From: VXYL01 sp963422285
GTDB lineage: Bacteria; Pseudomonadota; Gammaproteobacteria; Pseudomonadales; Azotimanducaceae
Direction: 5' to 3'
DNA length: 64,000 nucleotides
NCBI GenBank assembly: GCA_963422285.2
Contig: CAXXJO010000001.1
Location: 1,016,079 to 1,080,078 of the forward strand
The translations under genes and the position numbers were made by a program. Positions 28,517-37,295 of the stretch are shown piece after piece; the first letter of the stretch is position 1, and each line of letters opens with the position of its first letter. Below the pieces are notes generated by a model. It saw nothing but the letters and a program-made list of their open reading frames with translations, had not been told where the DNA came from and made no database searches.

Positions 28517-28894
28517 AGGGGCACCTGGCGCATTGCTCGTTGAGGAATTGATTATAGCTGCTGGCAAGCAATGCATCACGCCGCGGCTCGCGCTGCCTGA
28601 GAGTCTACGACGAGCTTGCGCAAGCAATGCATCGCGCAGCGGCTCGCGCTGCCCTCGGGCGCCAAGGCATAGGACGGCGCGGCCACCTGCCTGGCCATCG
28701 CCTCCACTGCGTACCGACGGCAATGCCCGACGCAAGGGATGTTGTTGTACATGTCCACATAGCGCCGACCGCGGTTGTTCCCTTCCCCCGTCGGCGACGA
28801 GCACCGCCGCGCCCGGCCTTGCGACATCCCAAAATCCGAACCACCGGCTTTGATAAGCGTCGGCGGTTCCGTCGCGTCGGCCTGTAGCGGACGA
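28517..28894. other. Intergenic region with a doubtful short ORF
   Basis: A minus-strand frame at 28576-28752 could encode a 58-residue Cys-containing peptide (MYNNIPCVGHCRRYAVEAMA, then CAMHCLRKLVVDSQ). It spans one copy of a direct repeat, and I recognise no family. Otherwise nothing is seen. Confidence 0.3.
28564..28653. repeat. Imperfect direct repeat of about 33 bases
   Basis: GCAAGCAATGCATC followed by an A/G change, CGC, a C/A change and GCGGCTCGCGCTGCC occurs at about 28564-28596 and again at about 28620-28653. The copies are roughly 57 bases apart, 5' of the GST gene. Origin unknown. Confidence 0.6.
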
Positions 28895-29878
28895 CTATTG
28901 GGGCAGGCGGACGCTGAATTGATCTGCTGTTACGCCTTTAGCCGCGTTTTCTATGATGATATTCGCGTTCTTTACACTGTCGGGTGGTTTGTAATCAGCT
29001 TCCAGATAAAGCTGCCCTACCTCCTTGGGGACCGTGAAACGCTTTCCGTTCGGATGAACGTTATCATCGCACAGGATGCAACGCCTGCCTCGCTGAAAGG
29101 GGATGGCCGTTTCATCCAGATTGCCTTCTCGAACTAGTCCGCCCAAGACAGAATTAGGCACTTCTCTCCATTACCCAATTGGCTTGGTTGAACCGTCGGG
29201 GGGGGGGGGGGGGGGGGGGATTTGCCGTGGCGGTTTGTCCCTGTGTTCCGGCTGCAATGTCGTATGCCGCTGCCAGTTGTCTTCTGGCGTCGGCTGGTTC
29301 TCGCGGTCGGCGGAGTCGGCTGGCTGAACGGAACCACCACAACGATTTCCGTCCAGCATGTCGTCCGCGCCCGGCTGCTCGCTCACCGACATGGGCTGAA
29401 CGGAACCGCTGTCGCGCTCTGGGTCCAGCAGGGGCTGCTGCGCCTTGCGCACAGTGCCGTTCTGGACGCTGCGCCGCCACAGGGCCAACGCATCCAGGCA
29501 CACGATTGCCGGCGAGTCTGCTATGTCGAAGCTGACGATCTTCTTCTCCTGTAGGGGAACGGGGCGATGCGTTTCATAGACATGCCATTGCTTGCCGTCC
29601 GTAGCAGCAAAGTACTTGATGCCGTCTTGGATGCAGTAGGCGATGCCTTGCGATGCTGCGCCATCCAAAGCTGTGCCCAGCTTCTTGGCTTCGACCACGA
29701 TGGCGGGCTTGCCGTTGCCGAGCAAAGCGTAGTCGGCAACGCCACTGCCCAGTTTGTACTCGGGCATTGCCAGCGCCGGGTCTTCGGTGTCCCAGCCGAG
29801 GGCGCGCAGCAGCGGATCTACCAGCGCATTGCGGGTCAGGGCCTCGCTCTGCCTGAGCTTGTCCCGGTGGACTTCCAC
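28895..29878 (-). pseudogene. HsdR-N-domain (type I restriction-like) protein, interrupted
   Basis: The N-terminal 150 residues form an HSDR_N nuclease-like domain: TRNALVDPLLRALGWDTEDP, GVADYALLGNGKPAIVVEAK (the D...ExK site), GIKYFAATDGKQWHVYE. A linker rich in Gln, Pro and charged residues follows, then a poly-Pro tract encoded by the 22-base G/C run. Downstream, in the same frame, a TAA at 29171-29173 interrupts; beyond it WREVPNSVLGGLV, NVHPNGKRFTVPKEVGQLYL and the end at 28895 match the C-terminal domain of these proteins. The 5' end (EPIEKLQERVEV) runs into the left end of an IS, so the first few residues are lost. Short HSDR_N proteins of this type have no known partner. Confidence 0.7.
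29198..29219. repeat. 22-base G homopolymer
   Basis: An uninterrupted run of 22 G on the plus strand lies within the HsdR-N-like gene, where it encodes poly-Pro on the minus strand. It is by far the longest G/C run in the window. Tracts like this slip readily and are hard to sequence, so the length is uncertain. Confidence 0.9.
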
Positions 29879-29900
29879 TCGCTCCTGGAGCTTTTCGATT

Positions 29901-30929
29901 GGCTCAATTCGTGAATCGTAGGCATAGTGATAGGATCTTTGCGGATTCGCCTTGGAGATCGGAGAGATGGATCACGAGCGGTTTCGGGACTGGTTCTCGC
30001 GTGTCGATGAGTTGACGGCGGCGCAGCGCAAGGAGGTGGCGGCGGTGCTGTCGGACCCGCCGGAGGGCGCGGCCTCGTTGGCGGCGATCGAGCTGGGTGT
30101 GGATGACGAGCGGCGCTGTCCGCATTGCGGCGCCGGCGGGGCGGTGCCGCGGGGCAAGGCGCGCGGTCTTCGCCGGTTCCGGTGCAAGGACTGCGGGAAG
30201 ACCTTCGGTGCGCTCACGGGCACGGCGCTGTCGGGTCTGCACCATAAGGAGCGCTGGCTTGCCTTTGGCGCCTCGCTTGCCGAAGGCGAGACGATCAAAG
30301 AGGCTGCAGAGCGCTGCGGGATTGCGCCGAGCACGGCGCATCGCTGGCGACACCGCTTTCTGGCGGCGGTGCGCCAGGCGCCGGATCGGCTTGCCGGGAT
30401 CGTCGAGGCTGACGAGACCTTTCTTCTGGAGAGCCGCAAGGGGGCGCGGAAGCTCGACCGCAAGCCGCGCCGGCGCGGCGGCCAAGCCAAGAAGCGCGGC
30501 CTCTCGCGCGAGCAGGTGCCGATTCTGGTCGCCGCCGACCGTGGCGGCGAGACCCTCAGCCACACCCTGCCTGCGCTGAACGCAGACAACGTGAAGGAGG
30601 TGCTGGAGCCGGTCCTCGCCCCGGATGCGCTGCTCGTCTCCGACGCCAACCGCTGCTATCCGCCCGTCGCGGCGGCGCTCGACATCCCTCACGAGAGCAT
30701 CGACGCTTCTGCTGGCGTGCGGGTCCGGGGCGCGCTGCACATCCAGACGGTCAACAGCCGCCACAGCCAGATCAAGGGCTTTCTGCGCAGGCGGCGCGGC
30801 ATCGCCACCAAGTACCTGGACAGCTGTCCGAGGTGGTTCCATCCCATCGAACTCGGCGATCAGCCATCGCCCAGAGCCTGCCTCGAGGCGGCGATCGCCA
30901 GACCGCGCCTACGTTTTGCAAATTGAGCC
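29901..30929 (+). mobile_element. IS1595-family insertion sequence (ISXO2-like)
   Basis: Imperfect 23-base terminal repeats bound the element: GGCTCAATTCGTGAATCGTA plus GGC at 29901-29923, and its near-reverse-complement at 30907-30929 (19 of 23 match). They enclose one complete transposase. The 8-base flanks (TTTCGATT and TTCTGTTT) differ, so no target duplication is seen. Either one end recombined or the ends are a little off. The left end abuts the 5' end of the HsdR-N-like gene. Confidence 0.85.
29967..30926 (+). CDS. IS1595-family transposase
   Basis: About 319 residues from the ATG at 29967, which has GGAG nine bases upstream. An N-terminal zinc ribbon (CPHCG ... CKDCGKTF) precedes an HTH (GETIKEAAERCGIAPSTAHR). 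The DDE-type catalytic core shows Asp in EADETFLLESRKG, Asp in LLVSDANRCYP, and NSRHSQIKGFLRRRRGIATK, the DDNK variant of IS1595. It appears full length, so the element may still be mobile. Confidence 0.92.
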   Translation: MDHERFRDWFSRVDELTAAQRKEVAAVLSDPPEGAASLAAIELGVDDERRCPHCGAGGAVPRGKARGLRRFRCKDCGKTFGALTGTALSGLHHKERWLAFGASLAEGETIKEAAERCGIAPSTAHRWRHRFLAAVRQAPDRLAGIVEADETFLLESRKGARKLDRKPRRRGGQAKKRGLSREQVPILVAADRGGETLSHTLPALNADNVKEVLEPVLAPDALLVSDANRCYPPVAAALDIPHESIDASAGVRVRGALHIQTVNSRHSQIKGFLRRRRGIATKYLDSCPRWFHPIELGDQPSPRACLEAAIARPRLRFAN

Positions 30930-30954
30930 TTCTGTTTCCGTCCGCAGAATCTTT

Positions 30955-32115
30955 CTACGCGCCTTGCCCCGACTGCAACTCGATGACCACCGGCTCTTCG
31001 CCGATCTCCATCGTGCCCAGGTCGTAGCGGACGGCATCGGCCAGCGTGTAGACGCCGGTGTTGGCATGCGGAAACTGCTCGCTGACGTGATGCACTTCGA
31101 CGCGATGCGGTCCCGCCACCACGCCGTGGCATGCGGGTATGGCGAACTTGCCGTCCTCGCTCCGCCAGATCCGGGTTCGCGCCGGCGGCGCATTGACGTC
31201 GACGGGCAGGAAGGTCACCCACGCCATGCCCATGGGTTTGCCGTCCAGGGCGACGCGCCCGGCAACCGCTTGCCTGGGCTTGCTCGTCAGGAAACCACCG
31301 CGCCGCAGCCAGTTGGCCAGCAGGAGCGGCCATTGGCGGAAATCCGGGTCGCCGGGGGCCAAGCCCATGCCGTGCTCGCCATAGCCGTAGACGTGCAGTT
31401 CCGCCGGCACCCCCGCCTGCAACAGCGCGTCGTAGAACAGCGTCGATTGGCTGGCCGGCACGATGTCGTCCTCGTGGCTGTGGACCAGGAATGTCGGTGG
31501 CGTCAAAGAGTTCACGCGCACATCCGCCGGCGTGTACTCGTCCTCTTTTCGGCCTCGCAGGATGCCGTTGGTGACGGCGTAGATCGGGACCAGGAAGTCC
31601 GGTCGGCTCGAAGCGCGTTCCACGACATCGTTCGCCGTGGCATCGCCGCCATCCCAGCGCGTACCCACTGCTACGGCGAGATGGCCGCCGGCGGAAAAGC
31701 CCAGCATGCCGATGCGGTTCTCGTCGAGGCCGAAATCCCCTGCTCGGTGGCGAACCAGGCGCACCGCCCGCAGGCCGTCGAGCAGCGAGATGTCCGAGTG
31801 GTAGCGTTCGCCGACGCGATAGCGCAGCACGAAGGCGGCGAGGCCGCGCCGGTTCAGCCAGCGCGCCACCTGCAAGCCTTCGTGGTCCGAGGCGAGAATG
31901 CGATAGCCGCCACCCGGGTTGACGATGATGCCGGCGCCCGTGGCCGCGTTTTCGTGCGGCAAGTGAACAGTGAGCTGCGGGCGATCGATGTCGAGATCGC
32001 CCACCGCTTCCGGTGCACCGCTTGGCCAAAGCGGCAGCGCGGCGTCGTGCAGTGCCTGACGCCGGGTGCCAACGGCGCTGCCAACACCGTCAGCCAATGG
32101 TGGTCGCGCCGCCAT
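30955..32115 (-). CDS. Alpha/beta-hydrolase (acetyl-esterase-like) with C-terminal domain
   Basis: The 386-residue protein has an esterase core of about 260 residues. VNPGGGYRILASDHEG is the oxyanion-hole segment, GMLGFSAGGHLA carries the nucleophile Ser, HSHEDDIVP the Asp and YGYGEHGMG the His. This resembles xylan/acetyl-ester hydrolases. Residues about 270-386 form an added beta-rich domain (VALDGKPMGMAWVTFLPVDV), similar to carboxypeptidase regulatory-like modules. The start overlaps the SDR stop by 26 bases; a later start is possible. No signal peptide is evident. Confidence 0.78.
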   Translation of the reverse strand: MAARPPLADGVGSAVGTRRQALHDAALPLWPSGAPEAVGDLDIDRPQLTVHLPHENAATGAGIIVNPGGGYRILASDHEGLQVARWLNRRGLAAFVLRYRVGERYHSDISLLDGLRAVRLVRHRAGDFGLDENRIGMLGFSAGGHLAVAVGTRWDGGDATANDVVERASSRPDFLVPIYAVTNGILRGRKEDEYTPADVRVNSLTPPTFLVHSHEDDIVPASQSTLFYDALLQAGVPAELHVYGYGEHGMGLAPGDPDFRQWPLLLANWLRRGGFLTSKPRQAVAGRVALDGKPMGMAWVTFLPVDVNAPPARTRIWRSEDGKFAIPACHGVVAGPHRVEVHHVSEQFPHANTGVYTLADAVRYDLGTMEIGEEPVVIELQSGQGA

Positions 32116-32878
32116 CGCAGGGAATGGTCTGGCCCGTGAGATAGGAGCCGGCTCTCGAAGACAGGAAGATGGTCAGTCCGGCAGCGTCCTCCATGCGTCC
32201 CCAGCGTTTCATGGGAAAGCTCGCCGTCACCTGCCGATCCTGCGCCTCGGTGGCGAACAGCGGCGCGGTCATCTTCGATTTGAAAGGCCCTGGCGCGATC
32301 ACGTTGACGTTGATGTGATTCGCCATCAGATCCCGAGCCAGCTGGGCCGATAGCTGGCAAAGCCCCGCTTTCGCGGCGACATAGGAATAGTTCATCAGAC
32401 CGCTCGGACGAATGCCGTTGACCGAGGAAATGTTGACGATGGAGGCGCGGTTTTCCGGGCTTGCCGCGGCGCGAATCCGGGGCAGCAGTTTCTGGATGAG
32501 AAAGAACGGGCTCTTGACGTCCAGGTCCACCACCCGATCCCAGGCTTTCTCGGTGAACTCGTCGACGGGCAGGCTCCAAGTCAGGCCGGCGTTGTTGACC
32601 AGAATGTGCAGCTGGTCCTCCCGCTCCCCGAACGCCGCCGCCAGCGCCTCGCAGCCGTCGATGTCGCCAAGGTCGCTGGCAATGGCCGTGCAGTCGCCGA
32701 CTTCGCGCAAGGTGCGTTCGGTTTCCTCGCAGGCATCGCGCTTGCGCGAGGAAACGTAGACTCTCGCGCCAGCCCGCACCAGTCCCTCGGCGATCATCAG
32801 GCCGATGCCACGGGTACCGCCGGTGACCAGAGCGACCTTCCCGCGCACCCCGAACAGGTGTTCGTAGAACCCGCTCAC
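32090..32878 (-). CDS. Short-chain dehydrogenase/reductase
   Basis: The 262-residue enzyme has the classical SDR set: VTGGTRGIGLMIAEGL (NAD(P) loop), SDLGDIDG, LVNNAG, NISSVNGI (catalytic Ser), YSYVAAKAG (Tyr and Lys) and the C-terminal LTGQTIPCDGG. The substrate is unknown. The GTG start at 32876-32878 overlaps the stop of a 28-codon ORF (GTGA), and the 3' end overlaps the esterase gene, so the genes form one unit with the symporter. Confidence 0.92.
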   Translation of the reverse strand: MSGFYEHLFGVRGKVALVTGGTRGIGLMIAEGLVRAGARVYVSSRKRDACEETERTLREVGDCTAIASDLGDIDGCEALAAAFGEREDQLHILVNNAGLTWSLPVDEFTEKAWDRVVDLDVKSPFFLIQKLLPRIRAAASPENRASIVNISSVNGIRPSGLMNYSYVAAKAGLCQLSAQLARDLMANHINVNVIAPGPFKSKMTAPLFATEAQDRQVTASFPMKRWGRMEDAAGLTIFLSSRAGSYLTGQTIPCDGGATTIG

Positions 32879-32961
32879 GATGCCTCTCCGTCCTCGCTAC
32901 CGTCGGCAGCCAGTACTGGCTGCCTGCGCTCGGCGAACAAACGCTGGTAGAACTCTCTCAT
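32875..32961 (-). CDS. 28-residue translationally coupled small protein
   Basis: ATG at 32959-32961 overlaps the symporter TGA (ATGA) and its own TGA overlaps the SDR GTG (GTGA), so the ORF exactly bridges two coupled genes. The peptide begins MREFYQRLFAERRQPVLAAD and ends with an acidic tail (GSEDGEAS). The FYQRLFAERR part resembles the FYEHLFGVRG at the SDR N-terminus. It has no transmembrane segment. It may be a true small protein or only a coupling leader. Confidence 0.55.
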   Translation of the reverse strand: MREFYQRLFAERRQPVLAADGSEDGEAS

Positions 32962-34553
32962 GGCGTCGGTGCCTCTGCCGACGCTGCTTCGTCGTCGAAC
33001 ATGGCGTCGAGGTGTTCATCCGGCAAGGGCGCAGTTGCCTTCGACACCGTATAGGTGACAACCACCCCGATGCATTCGCCGATGGCTGCGCAGGAGGTGG
33101 GGTTCGGGCCTTCGCCTTGCAGCCAAGCCACCACGGTATGGAAGATGCCGTCGCCGAACCAAGCCGGGTCCATCCAGGCCAGCCCTTCGGCGTGCAGGAG
33201 CACGAACGTGGCGAAACCGGAAACCAATCCTGCGTAGGCGCCCGACCGGGTAACGCCCTTCCACAGTGCGCCCAGCACCAAAGGCCCGGCGAAGGCCGCC
33301 ATCATGCCGCCGATGCCGATCCAGACGATAAGCGCGATGTTGCGTTCGATGAGCACCCACGCCATCGCCGTACACAAGATCAGCACCACCACCGTGGCCA
33401 CGCGGCCGATAGCCAGCTCGATTCGATCCTGCTCTTCCTCGGTGGCATTCGGTGCCAGCCGGTGGGCGAATGTCCGCCGATACAGGTCGTTGGCGATGAT
33501 CTGCGACGACGACACCACGAGACCGTCTGCGGTGGACATGATGGCCGCCAGGATGCCGACGCCGATCAGCGCCGCCAGCCAAGTCGGAAACAGCTCGATG
33601 AACAGCATTGGCAGCGCCTGGTTCGGGTTGGCCCCCTCTTCGAGCAGCGCGCCGTCGAGGATGCCCCGCGCCAGCAGACCGGCGAGGCCGAGCATGCCCA
33701 GGGTGATGCCGAACGCGAACGCCAGCTTGATGAACGATTTCTGCTGATTCGTGCCCTTCAGCGCCCACAGCTTGTTGCCGAGGTGCGGCAGCAGCCCGAG
33801 CGGCAAGTGGGCGATGACCACGCAGCCGATGGACCACCACGAGTGGTAGAGCGGCGTCGTGGTGTTCAACGCGCCGACGAGGTTGTCGTCCTGGCTTTCG
33901 AGATTGTCCAGCAGGCCCATGAGGCCGCCGTCGACGCCGACGCCGAACACGAACAGCGCGATCACCACCACGGCGAGAATCAGCATCATCACGCCCTGGG
34001 CGCCGTCGGTGAGGATGTCGGCATGGGCGCCGCCGAGCACGACGTACACCAACAGCACCGAGGAGGTGACGACCAGCGCTAGCAGAGGCGGCATGCCGAG
34101 CATGATCTCGAACATCACCAGGCCCGAAACCAGCTGTCCGGCCAAGTAGAAGAACAGCACCAGCGAAAACAGCGAAACGATCACGCGGATGCCGTTGGAC
34201 TGGTAGCGGTCGCCGAGATACTCGGGAATGGAGCGGTTGCCGAAGCGGTTGCCCGAGGTGGCGATCAGGCGCATGCAGATCAGCACGCCGAAGTAGACGC
34301 CGATGGGATAGAGAAAGTTGCCCCAAATGGTCGCCGTGCCCCACGAATAGGCGAGGCCGGGGCCGCCGAGGAAGGTCGCGCCGCTGGCCGTGGTGGCGGC
34401 GAAGGCGAAGGCCAGGAACACCGGTCCATAGCCGCCGCGGGCGGTGGCGAAGTCGTCGGCATGCTTCACCCGGCGCTGGCCGAGTACGCCGATGGCGAGC
34501 ATGGCGCCGATGTAGAGGACGAGGAACAGCCAGGACCAAGCGACGAGGGACAT
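32958..34553 (-). CDS. Sodium:solute symporter (SSF family)
   Basis: I take the ATG at 34551-34553, giving about 531 residues with roughly 13 transmembrane helices. FAFAATTASGATFLGGPGLA, GNRSIPEYLGDRYQSNGIRV and AAIMSTADGLVVSSSQIIAN (Na2 site region with Ser/Thr) are SSF hallmarks. The substrate cannot be read from the sequence. It is the first gene of a coupled unit: symporter, 28-codon ORF, SDR, esterase, which suggests uptake and conversion of an ester or hydroxy compound. Confidence 0.9.
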   Translation of the reverse strand: MSLVAWSWLFLVLYIGAMLAIGVLGQRRVKHADDFATARGGYGPVFLAFAFAATTASGATFLGGPGLAYSWGTATIWGNFLYPIGVYFGVLICMRLIATSGNRFGNRSIPEYLGDRYQSNGIRVIVSLFSLVLFFYLAGQLVSGLVMFEIMLGMPPLLALVVTSSVLLVYVVLGGAHADILTDGAQGVMMLILAVVVIALFVFGVGVDGGLMGLLDNLESQDDNLVGALNTTTPLYHSWWSIGCVVIAHLPLGLLPHLGNKLWALKGTNQQKSFIKLAFAFGITLGMLGLAGLLARGILDGALLEEGANPNQALPMLFIELFPTWLAALIGVGILAAIMSTADGLVVSSSQIIANDLYRRTFAHRLAPNATEEEQDRIELAIGRVATVVVLILCTAMAWVLIERNIALIVWIGIGGMMAAFAGPLVLGALWKGVTRSGAYAGLVSGFATFVLLHAEGLAWMDPAWFGDGIFHTVVAWLQGEGPNPTSCAAIGECIGVVVTYTVSKATAPLPDEHLDAMFDDEAASAEAPTP

Positions 34554-35019
34554 GCGAAGGCTCTCTTGCGGCGGCGATTCAAGCGGGCGAGTGTGTCGGA
34601 TTTGCCATGTCCGCGGCAAGTGCCTGCCGCGGCCGATAGTGGCCTAGTTTGAAGTTGGATCAGCCAAGCCACTACGGATGACACTACCCGCGGTAGTCAA
34701 TAGACTTTTGAACCCCTGCGTCTTGTATATACCTCTACATACTGCATATACATGATGCAGCATGACGACAACGATTCAAACTGAGCGACTACCCGCGGCC
34801 AACGCGAACGGACGCATCGAGCTGTGCGCTCAGGACACGTCATTGGAGGAGAACGAACGGATGCGCCGTCGCCCAGGGAAACGCGTTTCGGCCCAAGGCC
34901 TCACCGCGCACCGCGCCCTCTTCTCCCGCGCCTGGACACCGACGGCGCTCCCGGCTGTTGTTCCGAGTCGAAGTGGAGCGCTGAGCGAAGGCGCGCGCGG
35001 AGACTCGCTGGACGTCGAC
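34554..35019. other. Intergenic region with a small inverted repeat
   Basis: No supported gene. CTGCAT-ATACATG-ATGCAG at 34742-34760 is a perfect 6-base dyad in an AT-rich patch that could hold a promoter or operator. The rest shows no coding features. Confidence 0.4.
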
Positions 35020-35345
35020 GATGGGGTCGGCGCCGCAGGCGTTGAGCAGTCGCCCGCCGCCCTCTGGCAACCTTCGGACATCGTCTTCGACTTAAGCGCC
35101 GAGCCCCATCGCCATCCTCGACAACGGCCACGCCATTGAAGTGGACCACGTGCCCGGCAGCGGCGTCGACCTCGACGGCGGATCGCTGCCAGCCGACCCA
35201 GTTCCACCGTCGCCCCGACAGCGAGCATATTGTGGACGGCGTTCGGCTGCCGATGGAGATGCATTTCGTGCATCGCGACGCCCGCGGCGGGCTGGCCGTG
35301 GGCGGCGTTCTCGTCGAGAGCGCCCATGCTGCTGATGCCGGGTAC
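35020..35345 (+). pseudogene. Alpha-carbonic anhydrase remnant
   Basis: Across three frames the order of an alpha-type carbonic anhydrase can be read: GVEQSPAALWQPSDIVFDLS, then ILDNGHAIEVDHVPGSGVDL, then QFHRRPDSEHIVDGVRLPME and MHFVHRDARGGLAVGGVLVE. The family has QFHFHxPSEH and PMExHxVH with three zinc His; here the first pair is damaged (FHRRP). N- and C-terminal parts are absent. The live enzyme hydrates CO2 in the periplasm. Ends are approximate. Confidence 0.7.
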
Positions 35346-35829
35346 CGCGGACGCCGAGGCACCGCTGCCCGCTGCCGGGGCTCGTTCGCCACGCCTTCGC
35401 GCTAGGCGTCTCCTAGGTGGCGACAACCGAGCCGGCGACCTTGGCGGCGCGCCGTATCGCGGCGTTCGGGACGATCATCTCGAACAACCACGGGTCCGTG
35501 CAGCCGCGCGACGACCGAGCCCGCGAAGGCGAGCTGGCAGCGAGTAGCTTCCACCGCAGAAGCGCCGCTGCAGGAAGAGGCCCGGCCAACCTTGCCGTCC
35601 CGACTTCGACAGCATCGATTTCGGCTCGTTCGAGCAGAACGCGCGGCCGCCAGCGCGGCGAAATCCGGCCTGCCTGCGCCGAAACGGCGGCCCGCTTGTG
35701 CAGGGGCGGATCTTCGATGCGTTTGCCGGACGAAGGTCGAGGCGGCCGGAGCCCGGAATGGCTGACGGTTGACGGCCGAGCTTGCTGCCAAGTACTGTTG
35801 ATTCGTGGTCGAGCGTTGGAGGAAGGATC
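35346..35829. other. No supported gene
   Basis: Open frames occur on both strands because of the high GC content, but none shows a domain. A minus-strand stretch (EIDAVEVGTARLAGPLP, MIVPNAAIRRAAKVAGSVV) has a protein-like look and may be another remnant; I cannot assign it. Confidence 0.4.
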
Positions 35830-36696
35830 ATGCTTCGACTCTGCGGAATAGTGCCGGCACTGCTGCTGTCGGCTTTGGCGACGGGTTGCGACGGCGGGTC
35901 TTCCCAGGATGACGACGACGTCCCGGAGGTGCTTTCGCCGGATGGCGAGAACGAGGACGCCAGCGGGCCTCTCACCAAGTCGGTGCTCGTGTTTGGCGTG
36001 GCGGTGCGGGCGACTGCCGGCGTCGCCGACGACAGGATTCTTCATGCCGCCCAGGTTCTGGCGGAATATCTCGACAACGACGAAGACGGCAATCCCGATA
36101 ATCCCGCGGTGGTGGAGCAAATGACGGCCCGCGGTGCCACGTTGGTGGTTGTCGTTGACGAAGAAGAACTCGAGTCCATCGCCGGCCTCGTCGAGTTCAC
36201 CGATGCTTGGCAGGATCTGCGGGTCGATGAAATGTTTCCGGACGGACGTGCCGAGGGTCGCTTCGATGCGACATTGGAGGAAGTCCTGCATCTTGTCACG
36301 CACGTCGGCTACGCCAACGAATATCCGACCCTGTTCGGCGAGGTCGTCGGCAGTCTGCTGGCCGACGCCATGGACGTGGCCCGGGGCGGCAGGTTCCTGT
36401 CCGTTCCGGAGCAGTATCCCGAGGAAGCCTGGTACACCTATTACGACCTGACGTGCGACTACGCCTGCCAAGTGACGGAGTACATCTACTGGGCGCTGAC
36501 TTCCGTGCTCGGGGCCCAGGACTATCCTGGCCGGCTCGAAGAGATCCGCGACGAATGGCGCTTGAACACCCATGAGCTCGTGCGTGAAGCGGATACCCGC
36601 GTCTACAGCCTGATCACCGATCCGCAATACGGCTGGCCGACCGTCCTGCCGGACGGCGACTACGCCGGGGAGACATTTGCCGTCGAGCAGACGTAG
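35830..36696 (+). CDS. Lipoprotein of unknown function with a His-rich zincin-like segment
   Basis: From the ATG at 35830, with GGAGGA nine bases upstream, the protein has 288 residues. LLLSALATGC is a lipoprotein signal with the lipid-bearing Cys. A very acidic linker follows (DDDDVPEVLSPDGENEDASG). LDNDEDGNPDNPAVVEQM resembles a calcium-binding loop. ATLEEVLHLVTHVGYANEYP carries a HxxxH with a preceding Glu that recalls, but does not equal, the zinc-protease HExxH motif. The C-terminal half is Trp/Tyr-rich. I do not recognise a named family. It is intact within a region of decayed genes. Confidence 0.75.
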   Translation: MLRLCGIVPALLLSALATGCDGGSSQDDDDVPEVLSPDGENEDASGPLTKSVLVFGVAVRATAGVADDRILHAAQVLAEYLDNDEDGNPDNPAVVEQMTARGATLVVVVDEEELESIAGLVEFTDAWQDLRVDEMFPDGRAEGRFDATLEEVLHLVTHVGYANEYPTLFGEVVGSLLADAMDVARGGRFLSVPEQYPEEAWYTYYDLTCDYACQVTEYIYWALTSVLGAQDYPGRLEEIRDEWRLNTHELVREADTRVYSLITDPQYGWPTVLPDGDYAGETFAVEQT

Positions 36697-37295
36697 CCCG
36701 CGGCTTGCCCGGCCCGCGAATGGGAGGGAGCCCCGAACGCAGCGTGTTCTTGCGAGTGGCGGCGACGTGGGCTCGGACGCCGGTCGATCCCTCGCGGTCG
36801 CAGCCGCTGAAGTCGCTCTGCGTTCTCTCGTCGAACTTCCTGAATGCGAGCGTCACGATTTCCGCAGCCTTGACGGGCGACCGAAGTCCCCGCGGGCGGG
36901 CCGAATGCGTCAGGTCGCTGCTCGGCATCGGCCGCGTAGTCCCTTCAGCGCCTCTGCGGACGGCGCGTCGCCGTTGGTGGCCAGCAGACGCCAGCCGTGG
37001 CCGACAGAAAAACGCTCCGTGCGGATCTGGCGCCCGCCCATTCCGAAGCAGTGGCTGTGGTGATGTAGCTGCAAGCGATGTGCTCACGGACCGAGCTCGC
37101 TTCGATGACCATGCGCCAGCGTCCGGCATCGGCACTCGCGTGCAGGCGGAGCCGATGCCGGGGCTCGTCCGAGTGCTCTATCTTCTTCCGGATGGCGACC
37201 GCGCTTTAGTTCCGGGTCCACGATTGCTAGCCTTCGCACCACTTTTTCTCATCGTTATCCTGCACCGTCATCCTACATTTGGAGTCATGGATAAT
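36697..37295. other. No supported gene
   Basis: About 600 bases. All frames have biased, low-complexity translations and no starts with ribosome sites. I see no RNA gene. Confidence 0.45.
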
